64,000 nucleotides of DNA from Turnera subulata (Eukaryota > Streptophyta > Magnoliopsida > Malpighiales > Passifloraceae), in NCBI GenBank assembly GCA_028386065.3, contig JAKUCV010007776.1, positions 163,541 through 227,540 of the forward strand. Direction: 5' to 3'. Below are positions 54,263 to 64,000 of this stretch, piece by piece. Made by a program: the position numbers and the translations under genes. The first letter of the stretch is position 1. Each line of letters opens with the position of its first letter. The notes below the pieces were generated by a model, which worked only from the letters and a program-made list of their open reading frames with translations, did no database searches and was not told the origin of the DNA.

Positions 54263-55631
54263 TCAGCTGAAAGCAGATTCTTGTTCAATCCTGTGAAGCA
54301 GTTGATTCACAGCTGTGGCAATCTCATCCACCGTACTCAGGTGGCACCCATCCTCTACCTGTCCCATTGTAAATCACAACACCAACAAAAAAAAGTGGAA
54401 CCACGATGAGTAAAAAATGTTAAAAAAGCCTACTATATAGGCTAATAGGAAAAAAACAGCAGTAAAAAGTCATATACAGTTTTTGACTGTACTAGCTAGC
54501 TAGCTATCTATCTAACCTTTACACTGACGGAGTAGAGAACCGTCTGATCAAGAGTGGTGACATTGAGGTGGAGGATACTCAGCCTCAGGCATTGCAGCCC
54601 CGCGACCAGCTTCAGGAGCTGTCTAGGGCGTTTCTTTGAAAGTATTTTGAGGTTGGCATGCGTCTCCACCATGGTCACTTCTATGTCCGCCACCGCCCAC
54701 TGGTTCTGATCGGCCACCACCGGCTCCTCCGCCGCCGCGGTTGGAGGCTGTGTAGCACGGGTGGAGTACTGTGGGAAGGAGAAGAAGTTAGCAAATGGTG
54801 AAGGCGTGGCCGCGCCATTAGTGACTTCGGGCTGTTTCTTGGTCTCTTTGTGAACCTCCATGGTCTGCAGTAGCTGCTCTAGCTCCTTCACGAAATTAAT
54901 GGCACCTCCAATAATGGATGCTTGGTCACCCTGTAGGCACGTAGGACTGACTATTACTGACTGTATGTTTTGCAGAAATTTTTACATGCGATGAATAGTG
55001 CAGAAAAAAACCAAGAGCTTGATGAGTTAATTAAGTGGGTCATGAAATTTCTCCATCAGTGTTTTTTTTTCAAAAGCAGTAATTAAAGAGGGTTGCTGTG
55101 TATTATGTACACATAAAAACTGACCCTTTGGACATAGGAAGAAGGCATGAGTGATCTGAGCTCAGCGAGATACTCATTCATTTGCTTTCTCCGGTTGCGC
55201 TCAACAGCAATGTGAGTCATTCTCTGGTTCTCTATCTCCTCCTTGTTCTTGGTGTTCCTGGTGCGTCTTCGCTTTCTCCTGCCTGCAGTGGTGGTCACTG
55301 ATGATTCCAGTGTCGGGTGGTGCATTATCCCAGCAGGGAGAGATTGATGGGGATCGATAGTGCAAGAATGGTCAGGCGGTGAATTGGGATCCCAGTTGTC
55401 TCCTGCATGTCGCATTAATGAAGGAGGTGAGGAGGAATCCCAGCATGCAGGGAGACATAGCTGCTCGATGTTGCTGTTGTTGTCAAGAATTGCAAGAACC
55501 GCCTTCTCATCTTGTAAGTTATTGTACTGCTCAAGGGCCCAAGCTCCTCCAGTGGAGGAATAGAAGTCCTTGTAGCCATTAGCAAATGGGTCTTGGTGAT
55601 GAAGAGGGTACACTACTGCCTCCAGTGCCAT
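54263..55631 (-). CDS. bHLH transcription factor, subgroup Ia (bHLH94/bHLH96-like)
   Basis: Three exons: 55125-55631 (ATG at 55631), 54517-54930, 54263-54358 (TGA at 54263-54265). Introns are GT-AG, both phase 0. 1017 nt, 338 aa. The N-terminus MALEAVVYP matches the Arabidopsis bHLH94/96 group. A basic stretch ([16 protein letters not shown]) precedes the bHLH domain, about residues 134-185, with [20 protein letters not shown]. The H, E and R of the E-box/G-box reading triplet are at about 140, 144 and 148. Exon 1 ends at VQR, and exon 2 opens [20 protein letters not shown]. The conserved C-terminal domain ([33 protein letters not shown]) is ACT-like and is shared with SPCH/MUTE/FAMA relatives. 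It should act in the nucleus as a dimer. A (TA)n tract about 140 bp upstream may serve as a TATA region. Confidence 0.93.
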
Positions 55632-55770
55632 ATCTTAATGGATACACTCTCACTAATTTGCACACACAGAGAAGGGAGAAACTAACTTTTTGTAAATGTC
55701 TGACCCCAAACTTGTTTCAGAGTCTTGAACAAAGAAGAACTAAACAATAGAAGAGAAGGTTAGGGGGTAA

Positions 55771-55786
55771 CATATATATATATATA
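55771..55786 (-). promoter_or_regulatory. (TA)n tract, possible TATA region of bHLH gene
   Basis: ATATATATATATATAC lies about 140-155 bp upstream of the bHLH start codon. Position and sequence suit a core promoter, but TA repeats are common in this AT-rich DNA. Confidence 0.35.
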
Positions 55787-57684
55787 CATAGACCCCCACC
55801 AACAACTAGAGTACAAGAAGAAGCCAGGAGGTTAATTTGTTTGGAGTTGTGATTTTGAGAAAAGAAGACGTTTACTATAGTAGCTGAAGCCGGCAGGTTA
55901 TTGTGCTTGCTTCTAAGAAAAACCCAAAGGGAAGTTAGCATATAACCCCAAGGATCACACAATACCAAAAGCTCGAACAAACTAGCCTTTTTATCCCCAC
56001 CTCCCCAAGGAGAGAAAAGCTGAGACACTTTAGAGACGTTTAATCAATTCAACATAAGCTACAGCAAGTTGCACGTGAGATTTCACTGTAGACCAGTCGC
56101 TAGACCAGAGAGAGAAAGAGAGAGAAAGAAAGATTCTCTTTGGCACTTGGAGATTGCAAACGGTTCTGTTTCCTGTGAAATTAGCATGAAACAAAATACT
56201 ACAATTTCACGGCCCAAAAACGCAAGAGAGGGAGGAAGAAAAATAGGGTGGGGTCCCAAAGCATATCCCATTTCGTGAATGGAAGTATCATTCATTATTA
56301 TCAAAGGACAGTCATCTCCTTTGACAAAAGGTGTTGGGTGTTATATGGTAGGGCTAACTAGGTCTTATAAGAAGGATACTAATATTATAATTCAGGAAAA
56401 GCCCAGATGTGTGCATAATTAGAAGGGACTATGGTTTCATTTGCCAATAATTCGGTCGGGACACTTGGACATGAAAAAGAGAGAGATGACGAAAAGCTGA
56501 TAGTAACCCAGAGATTCTGATCGATCCATAGAAGAAAGAGAGAGGGAAGCAGAGAAGAAAAATAAAACTAAAAAAATGAAAAGAAACCCAAAGAAAGACA
56601 GAAGAACAGAAAGCCTGGTTCTTTTTTTCTTTTTTTTTTTAATCATGGAAAGCCTAGTTCTGGTGAGTTTGAGATGTATGGGACAGGACAAGTTCAAAGG
56701 AATCCATGTGACAACACAGAGCCATTGTGTGATAATAATATGGAACGGTGAATACGTGTCTATCATCCTTTCTCCCATCCTCTTAAAAGAAATAAAAATA
56801 AATCTTCCTTTTTCCAATGACCTTCCCGTTTATCATATTTTAGTACCCATCTTACTTCTAAGTTCTAACATCAGCAGCTGCGTATGCCCCAAAGTTCAAT
56901 TAATGGTTATGGCTGTGATGTGATATGATATGTTTATGGTAAAACACAAGTCCATAAGACATTAATTCTCTCGATTTTCCTTCCTTCTTCCTTGGGTTCT
57001 ACTCCAATAGGGCATAACTCGAAACCACCAAGTTGTTTTCCTGATGCTTAGGGATAACATTATTCCATGCTCGGGAAACTACTAAACTGCCATTCTCTAT
57101 GCTGGCTAGCTATTTTTATTACTTAGGGAGGTGAATTAAAAATCCAACCCCAACTGGCATTCTTTTATATTAATATCACCAAAATGGTGGTCTAGGAGAT
57201 TCCTTGCTAATTCACGGATAAACTAAAATACCATTGGCTATCTTTGTACCTTAAATCCAGTATTTTCTTCCCCGGTATTTCTTTGGAGAGGACCAAAGTT
57301 GATTGTTTGTAATACTATATGTTCTATCAAACCCATTTTCTTGATTTAAATGTAGCAATCACCTTGCTGTTCCTAGTATCACCTTACGCAAACCGAATTG
57401 TTCTGAATATCTGATGCATAGGAAGGATGATTTATAAGTACGGCTATGTGCACAGATTCATTGTATGTTTAATTTCTTAGTTCCATTTGTGATAGCAATG
57501 TCACAAATATTGGTTTTTATCAATGTCACAAGCATTGGTTTTTTCTATATACTTAAAAAGAAGCTTCTAAAAATATTTAACTTTCTCTTATGCATTGGCA
57601 TCCTTCTTATTATTTTTGAAATTCGACCGATCGAATAAATATTTGTATAAAGTTAATACAAATATGTTAAATAGTTAAAAGTCT

Positions 57685-57715
57685 AATTTATATTTTTTTT
57701 GTCGAAATTTGTATT
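57685..57715 (-). repeat. T-tract/GTCGA micro-insertion, short repeats
   Basis: AATTTATATT (57685-57694) and AATTTGTATT (57706-57715), 9/10 matching, flank TTTTTTGTCGA. Confidence 0.45.
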
Positions 57716-58124
57716 CTTGTCAATCGTTTACGTAATTACACGCGCATTACAAGAGAAGGAAACAAAAAGAAAAAAAAAACTCTCTTAATGTCTCCAATTA
57801 ATAATTGAAATATATATATTCGAGATGAGTTTTTTTCTTTTGGCTTGCGTGTCTTCAAACAAAGAGAAGACACAAATTTCCATCACAATAGTACTATGTC
57901 GCTCTTGAGTTTAAGGAATTCTTTTGGAATATTGTTAACGGGATAATAAAAATATAAAATAACCTATACCGAAAGGAAACTCAACAATCCGCAATAGAGT
58001 TTAAATAGGTGCCTAATGCTTCAGAAATTATACAGTCTGATAATGCAGGTTCGGTCCTATAACAACAATCAAATATAAATTATACAATCTCAATAATTTG
58101 TCATACACTCTAATTTGGAAATTT

Positions 58125-58178
58125 ATTATCACTGAACTCTTTTTTTTTTTTTTGAGAAACATTATCACTGAACTCTTT
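58125..58178 (-). repeat. T-tract/GAGAAAC micro-insertion with perfect 18-bp repeats
   Basis: ATTATCACTGAACTCTTT at 58125-58142 and 58161-58178 flanks 11 T plus GAGAAAC. On the minus strand the insert is GTTTCTC then poly-A. It lies 80 bp before the copia 5' LTR. Confidence 0.7.
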
Positions 58179-58257
58179 GCAACAACTCTATTAATTGTTA
58201 ATATTTCATAAATCTTTTCGTTTTCAGTATATCCTTACTCCATAACATGTATGCATA

Positions 58258-58465
58258 TATTAGCAGATACATAGTAGTAGTATGACTAGGTTCATAATTG
58301 TGTTGTCTTAGGACTCACATTACTTCTGTAACACGTTGTACAGCTTAGCTTGGAGAGTTTGTGTTTATCATGTAACCTAGACTACTACTGTATATATACG
58401 TACACATATACATCAATAACATGTGCAGCAATACTTTCTCAAATCTTAGTCTGTGTTATTCAACT
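58258..58465 (+). repeat. 5' LTR of plus-strand copia
   Basis: 208 bp from TATTAGCAGATAC. Relative to the 3' LTR it differs by a few substitutions and by ~7 extra bases at TGTAACACGTTGTACAG. Confidence 0.9.
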
Positions 58466-58478
58466 TGGTAGCGGAGCC
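58466..58478 (+). promoter_or_regulatory. Primer-binding site of plus-strand copia
   Basis: TGGTAGCGGAGCC, the same 13 bases as in the minus-strand copia at 34854-34866. Confidence 0.8.
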
Positions 58479-58533
58479 ATCGCGTTCCTTAAACAGACTA
58501 TTCTGTTCTATATTCTTTTTTTTTTTTTTTACG

Positions 58534-59859
58534 ATGGCTGCTCCTTCTTCCTCGCAGGGCTCTGCTTCGCAGCTTCCAAACGCGAGTCACTACATCTCCA
58601 TCAAACTGGCTGCACATAACTATCTTCTCTGGCGGGCTCAGGTGCGTGCTTTTGTCACTGGCCAAGGCTTATGGGGCTACATTGATGGCTCCACTTCGTG
58701 TCCTGCTGAAACTGTTGATGGCAAATCTAATCCTGCCTATTCTTCATGGATCCAGCAAGATCAGTTGCTGGTTAGTACTCTGTACTCGTCTCTCACTGAG
58801 GCTGTCATGCCTTTGGTGTTGGATCAGCCCACTTCCAAGGATGTCTGGGATACCTTGTCCACCAACTACGCTTCTCCCTCTCAAACCAGAGTCATGGAGC
58901 TTCACTTGAGTCTGCAACGTTTAGCTCAAAAGGATGAATCTATGTCTGACTATTTATATAGGGCCAAACTTATCTCTGATGGCCTTGCTGCTGCAGGACG
59001 ACCTTTGTCCACACTTGACTTTAATCTTTATATTTTTCGGGGTCTGCGGAGTGAGTTTAATGATATTGTCACAACTCTAAATGCTAGACCTGATCCTGTG
59101 TCTTTTCAGGAGCTCCACAGTCTTTTGGTTAGTCATGAGTTTCTTCGTGGTGAAACTATGTCCAAACTTGATGTCTCTAGTGCTATACCGGGTCCAGAAG
59201 GAAACACCACTCAGCTTCTTCCTCAGACGGAAAAATTGGACCCTTCGGTTGCTTTTTCTCGACCTCAGACTCGCGGTCGTGGACGTGGTAGTCGTGGCCG
59301 AGGGCGTGGTGGTCGTTTCTCTTCTCGGTCATCCTCTTCTTCAGGTGTGCGCTGCCAGCTTTGTAATGGCTACAATCATACTGCCTTGCAGTGTTATCAG
59401 CGCCCTGTTGCACCACCAGTTCATCATGCAGCCTTCATAGCTCATCCACCAGTTCCTCCTCCACCTTCCTTTTTCACTCAGGTTCCTCCACCTACTCCAA
59501 ACTATCATGGCTACACCACATGGTATCCAGATAGTGGAGCTACGAACCATGTTACACCGGATATCGCCAGTCTTGGGCATATTGATGAGTGCAAGGGTCC
59601 AGAACAGCTTCAAGTTGGCAACGGTATGCGTCTGCCTATACGCAATGTTGGTTCATTTACAATTTCTACTTCTTCTCATCCTGTCCAATTTAATCGTATG
59701 CTTCATGTTCCTTCTATTACCAAACCCTTGTTATCTGTTCACCAATTTGCTGCTGATAATAATGCCTTCTTTGAATTTTATCCTTCTTTTTTGTGTGCTA
59801 AGGATCAGGCTACCAGGAGGGTTCTTCTTTTAGGACCGAGCATTGATGGTCTCTACTAA
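58534..59859 (+). pseudogene. Copia gag-protease frame ending at TAA
   Basis: ATG at 58534 (MAAPSSSQGSASQ). Gag core: YLLWRAQVRAFVTGQGLW, TRVMELHLSLQRL, FNLYIFRGLRSEF. A basic RGRGRGSRGRGRGGRF segment and zinc knuckle CQLCNGYNHTALQC (C-X2-C-X4-H-X4-C) follow, then the protease site YPDSGATNHVTPD near 59525. The frame continues to GLY and meets TAA at 59857-59859. In-frame sequence resumes at once toward integrase, so one point mutation split a single gag-pol ORF. Confidence 0.92.
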
Positions 59860-60438
59860 GTCCGTCTCAAACCCAACGTCAAGTCTCCTTCTGTGTTTCT
59901 CACCACTCGGGCGTCTAGTGCAATCTGGCATCATCGTTTGGGTCATCCCCACAATGATGTCCTTCGTCGTGTCTTGTCTACGAATAACCTTCCTGTCCTT
60001 GGTTCTTCTTCTTTTAGTGGTTGCCAGTCCTGTCCTATTGGAAAATCAAGTCGTTTGCATCTTCCTTTAAGTTCCCATAAGGCATCCATGCCATTAGAAC
60101 TCGTCTATAGTGATGTTTGGGGCCCTGCCCCGATATTGTCTGCTGATGGTCACAAGCATTTTCTTTTATTTGTTGATGTTTATTCTCGGTTCATGTGGTT
60201 CTTTCCCATTTCCAATAAATCAGAGGTTTACTCTGTTTTTGTTCAATTTCTTCGCACTGTTGAGAGACAATTTAATACCAAACTAAAAAGCTTGCAAACG
60301 GATTGGGGAGGTGAGTTTAGACCTGTTAGTAAATTGTGCAATGAACTAGGTATTGTTCATAGACTGATTTGTCCACATACACACGAGCAACATGGTATGG
60401 TTGAATGCGAAATCGACACATTGTTGAAACTGGTTTAA
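59860..60438 (+). pseudogene. Copia integrase N-terminal part
   Basis: Zinc finger WHHRLGHPHND...CQSCPIGKSS, catalytic D in YSDVWGP and in QTDWGGEF, and E in HGMVE. One base is missing directly after this Glu, so the frame ends in nonsense at 60438 while the true continuation starts in the other frame at about 60405. Confidence 0.9.
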
Positions 60439-62636
60439 CACTTCTTGCAAAGTCATTGTTACCGCAAAAATTTTGGCATCATGCCTTTTCTGCTGCAGTT
60501 TATTTGATAAACAGGTTACCTACCAAAATTTTAAACCACAGGTCTCCTCATGAAGTATTATTTAATCAACAGCCAATGTATTCTTTTTTAAAGGTTTTTG
60601 GGTGCCTTTGTTTTCCTTTTGTTAGGCCTTATAACAAACATAAAATGGATTTCAGGTCTGTTCCTTGTGTATTTCTAGGCTATAGTTCTAAACATTTAGG
60701 TTACAAGTGTTACGATTTTGTCAAAGATCGATTATATATTGCTCGTCATGTCAGATTTCTTGAGGATGTTTTCCCATATCACTCTCAACATGTTATAACT
60801 CCTTCCTCACCAATTCCTTGGTCTAGTTGTCCAGTTGCTTTGCCTCGTCTGGTTGAGACCATCACAGCGGCAACACCTACTGAGGTCCCTCTTGTTCCTG
60901 AACCAAACAATCCACCTGCACCACCACCTACTGCATGCATTCCACCAGCTCCTCCCACCAATCGAAATCCAGTCATCCGTACTCATCCAATGACAACTAG
61001 ACGCAACCCACAGCCAAATAAAACCCTCAATCATTATGTGATCTACAACACCACCACTGCCCACATTCTTCCTGAACCAAGAACTTTCAAACAAGCAAAC
61101 AATGAACCAGCATGGCGCAAGGCGATGCAAGCTGAAATGTTGGCCTTACAGAAAAATCATACTTGGACCCTTGTTCCTCGTCAATCTCACATGAACATTG
61201 TAGGTTGTCGATGGGTTTACCGGACCAAATTGCGAGCTGATGGAATTTTGGAGAGGTACAAGGCACGCTTAGTTGCCAAAAGCTTCCACCAACAAGAGGG
61301 GTTAGACTTTGATGAGACTTTTAGTCCGGTGGTTAAGCCGGCAACAGTACGGATCCTCTTGTCTCTCGCAGTCACCAATAAGTGGCCCATGCGTCAGTTA
61401 GACGTTCATAATGCTTTCCTTAATGGCACTCTTAATAAAGATGTCTTCATGGAACAGCCACCAGGCTTCATTGACGACAATCACCCCTCCTTTGTATGTA
61501 AGTTACATAAGTCTCTCTATGGACTTCGTCAAGCCCCAAGAGCCTGGTATGCTTGTCTTGCAAAATTTCTTCAGAATTATGGTTTCACTGTGTCACGTAA
61601 TGACATCTCTCTCTTCCTGTATCATCATGGCTCCATCTCAATTTTTGTTCTCATATATGTTGACGATATTATTATTACGGGTAATAATATTGTTGCTATA
61701 GATGCTCTGGTCCAGGCTTTGGGCCAACAGTTTGCCTTACGAGATTTGGGCTCTCTTGGCTACTTTTTGGGTATTGAAGCAAAGCATACACCTATAGGAT
61801 TATTTTTGACACAGCACAAATATGCCAGTGACCTTCTCACTCGCGCAGGTATGCAGGATGCAAAACCAATATCCACACCTTTTTGTACAAAAACCATTCT
61901 TTCTAAAGCAGACACACCAGCTTATGAAGACAGCCAGAAATATAGGAGCATTGTTGGTGGGTTACAGTACCTAATAATGACACGACCTGACTTGGCTTTC
62001 ATGGTGAATAAACTTTGTCAGTTCATGCACTCACCAGCTCAAAGTCATTGGACTGCAGTAAAAAGGCTACTTCGCTATGTCAAATATACACTTCATCATG
62101 GTCTTTTTATTCAGTCCAACTCCACGTCTCAACTGCAAGCATTTGCTGATGCTGATTGGGCAGGATCGGTAGATGACAGACGATCCACTAGTGGCATGGC
62201 AGTCTTCATGGGCAGCAACTTAATATCCTGGCGAGCTCAAAAGCAAAAGACAGTCTCAAGGTCCTCAACTGAGGCAGAGTACAAATCCTTAACAGATGCA
62301 TCGACTGAACTTTTTTGGGTATGCTCCTTGTTACGTGAGCTTCGAATTCAAGTGCCACAACCTCCCATTCTCTGGTGTGATAATCTGGGAGCAACCTACC
62401 TTGCTGCAAATCCAGTTCTTCATGCCCGTACAAAGCATATCGAAATTGATTATCACTTTGTACGGGAACAAGTGGCTAAAGGGACTTTACGAGTTCGATT
62501 CCTTACAAGTGCAGATCAAGTAGCAGATATTTTAACAAAGCCGTTGCCTCGTCAGCGTTATGAATTTCTAAGAAACAAGCTTCGGGTGACATCAATACCA
62601 CCCTCGTCTTGTGGGGGAGTATTAGCAGATACATAG
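60405..62636 (+). pseudogene. Copia integrase C-term, reverse transcriptase and RNase H
   Basis: A 743-codon open frame. Integrase C-terminus (RNRHIVETGLTLLA, FGCLCFPFVRPYNKHKMD, IARHVRFLEDVF), a Pro-rich linker (60.85-60.97 kb), RT (RWVYRTKLRADG, YKARLVAKSFHQQEGLDF, RQLDVHNAFLNGTL, LIYVDDIIITGN with YVDD at 61657-61668), RNase H ([44 protein letters not shown]) and a terminal ADILTKPLP. All catalytic motifs are present. It is scored as a pseudogene only because it is cut off from gag and integrase by the frameshift. Confidence 0.92.
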
Positions 62637-62820
62637 TAGTAATATGACTAGGTTCATAATTGTGTTGTCTTAGGACTCACATTACTTCTGTGTTACAGCT
62701 TAGCTTGGAGAGTTTGTATTTATCATGTAACCTAGACTACTACTGTATATATACGTACACATACACATCAATAACATGTGCAGCAATACTTTCTCAAATC
62801 TTAGTCTGTGTTATTCAAGT
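62620..62820 (+). repeat. 3' LTR of plus-strand copia
   Basis: 201 bp, TATTAGCAGATAC...TTATTCAAGT, preceded by a purine tract and followed by gcata. Confidence 0.9.
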
Positions 62821-62825
62821 GCATA

Positions 62826-64000
62826 TAACAAGTATGATCTTCAGCGAAATAATATATATGAATAGAAAATAAAAATAGGTATGACAATATTGTTCTTTTC
62901 CTCTGCTGCTTAAAGTTACGTGATTTGTCGTCAAGGAGCAGGTCAGCAGTAACCCACAGGCTTTTCATTAGTAATCTAGGTTTTGTCCCCATAACATTAT
63001 TCTAGCGATTGCATCCAGAGAGACCTTAAAGATCACACCTCATCACCTAGCAAGGCAACAAAATTAGGGCTTAGACTGTACACTTAAGTACACTAATTAT
63101 AATTATCATTCCATTTCACAGCGAAGCATGTGGTTTAAGCGCAAAGCACGCTGTGCCAGAAATTCTAACCTTGAGCAAGTTGGCACAATTAACAAAGTCG
63201 GCTTAATATATTAATCCTCTTGTTGAGTTAAACAAAGGGATTTGATATGAGATCTAGGGGTTAATTATATTGCTAAACCGTGTTAGTAAAATGGGTTTGT
63301 TGACTTGTTCGAGCAGAAACGGATCTGGACCTCAAATTCTGGGAACCTACTTATCTTTTAACCTGATTTTATTTCATATTTCTATGATTCTGTTGCAACT
63401 TGCACAGATTAGATTCTCCAGAATATGGGGCTCAAATCTAATACTCTTGGCTTAGAAGATGACCACGGTAATGACTGCGCTATCAACATTGAATTTTTTT
63501 TCAGAAACCACAGATATCCATATCCGTTTTGCTCTATATTTTTTTGTGCAGAGTAAAACCCCTTTCACAAATATTGAAATATATTGTCAGGACTCGAAAT
63601 TTTATTTTTCTTAACAGAATGATTACCACTGGCTAGTGTCCGGTAGATGGATCTTTTTTTCTATTTTCACTTTTTTCTGGATATATATGTATTCCGTGAA
63701 TATGTTGATCAACCATGGTTGAATGGGCCACCCAATGAGTAGGCCCCTCCTTCTGGACCGTAGCGTGGACGGGCCAAGTGAATTAAAAAGCCCGTTAAGT
63801 GAGTGGGTATATGCATGACTTTTTCTTCTTTTTTTTTTTTTTTTTGAGAAAGGGTGCATTGCATGCATGAGTGACTGTCAATTTCTTCTTTCTTTCTTTC
63901 TTTTTCTTTTTTCCTTACAACGCATGACTGTTAAAGAAGGCGAAGCAATAAAGAGAAGAACAAAATCTTGTAGTATTTTTTTACTCCACATACACAGGAT
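62826..64000. other. Intergenic to window end
   Basis: AT-rich, with no gene supported. Features seen: a T-tract plus GAGAAAG at 63826-63852 without clear direct repeats, and a CTTT-type microsatellite at 63887-63910. Confidence 0.4.

Larger units (their letters stand above)
55632..58257. other. Upstream region of bHLH gene
   Basis: The promoter and 5' UTR of the minus-strand bHLH gene are expected at 55632-56300. Visible: (TA)n at 55771-55786 and a GA-rich microsatellite (AGAGAGAAAGAGAGAG) near 56106-56125. No second gene was found. Two T-tract micro-insertions are at 57685-57715 and 58125-58178. Confidence 0.45.
58258..62820 (+). mobile_element. Ty1/copia retrotransposon, plus strand, nearly intact
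   Basis: LTRs 58258-58465 and 62620-62820, flanked by gcata (58253-58257 and 62821-62825). PBS TGGTAGCGGAGCC at 58466 and purine tract GTGGGGGAG at 62611-62619. Polyprotein order is gag, protease, integrase, RT, RNase H, broken only by a TAA at 59857 and a 1-base deletion near 60405. It is related to, but not the same family as, the copia at 30363-35111; coding similarity is clear while the LTRs are unrelated. The LTR termini implied by the duplication are not TG...CA (see findings). Confidence 0.93.

Noticed and set aside
63826..63870. T-tract plus GAGAAAG as a further micro-insertion
   Set aside because: The insert type fits, but only short, imperfect GCATGA repeats flank it, so it was left out of the supported set.

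Overview
This is a TE-rich window of a plant nuclear genome, most likely a woody eudicot. The evidence is four spliced or intronless plant-type genes (a RING-H2 ATL E3 ligase, a subgroup Ia bHLH factor and two paralogous plastid-type coiled-coil proteins) set in AT-rich intergenic DNA and nested Ty3/gypsy, Ty1/copia, LINE, Helitron and hAT-type elements. The species cannot be fixed from the sequence. No CRISPR, operon or bacterial-type signal is present.

Layout. 0-7.2 kb: end of a gypsy LTR, an old LINE reverse-transcriptase relic, and a non-autonomous Helitron (1985-7165) carrying a 3.0 kb solo LTR. 8.2-18.8 kb: two minus-strand paralogues (8195-9799 and 17178-18758), each reconstructed here as five exons with identical intron phases, separated by a 4.1 kb solo LTR (10276-14423). 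21.1-29.7 kb: a complete minus-strand gypsy element with 2.7 kb LTRs, target duplication gaaag, no gag and a broken pol. 30.4-35.1 kb: a minus-strand copia element with nearly identical LTRs but a broken polyprotein. 36.5-39.3 kb: another solo gypsy LTR. 39.4-39.6 kb: a small hAT-like element. 42.1-43.3 kb: the ATL gene. 46.6-52.9 kb: a decayed minus-strand copia element with an unusual array of about 24 small hairpins, a LINE fragment and a leader resembling gypsy LTR sequence. 54.3-55.6 kb: the bHLH gene (three exons, minus strand). 58.3-62.8 kb: a plus-strand copia element broken by only one stop and one frameshift.

The genes do not form a pathway. Each is an independent plant transcription unit, and most of the window records element insertion, LTR-LTR recombination and decay. 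The least explained signals are: (1) hairpins at 47.3-51.7 kb that share a 5-base TTCNN loop while their stems vary but stay self-complementary; (2) at least six tiny insertions made only of a T-tract plus GTCGAA or GAGAA, flanked by 10-18 bp direct repeats; (3) a conserved splice-site layout inside four divergent gypsy LTRs; and (4) one variant primer-binding site, TGGTAGCGGAGC, shared by elements of two superfamilies.

All calls come from reading the sequence. Exon structures are predictions from splice signals, reading frame and paralogue comparison.
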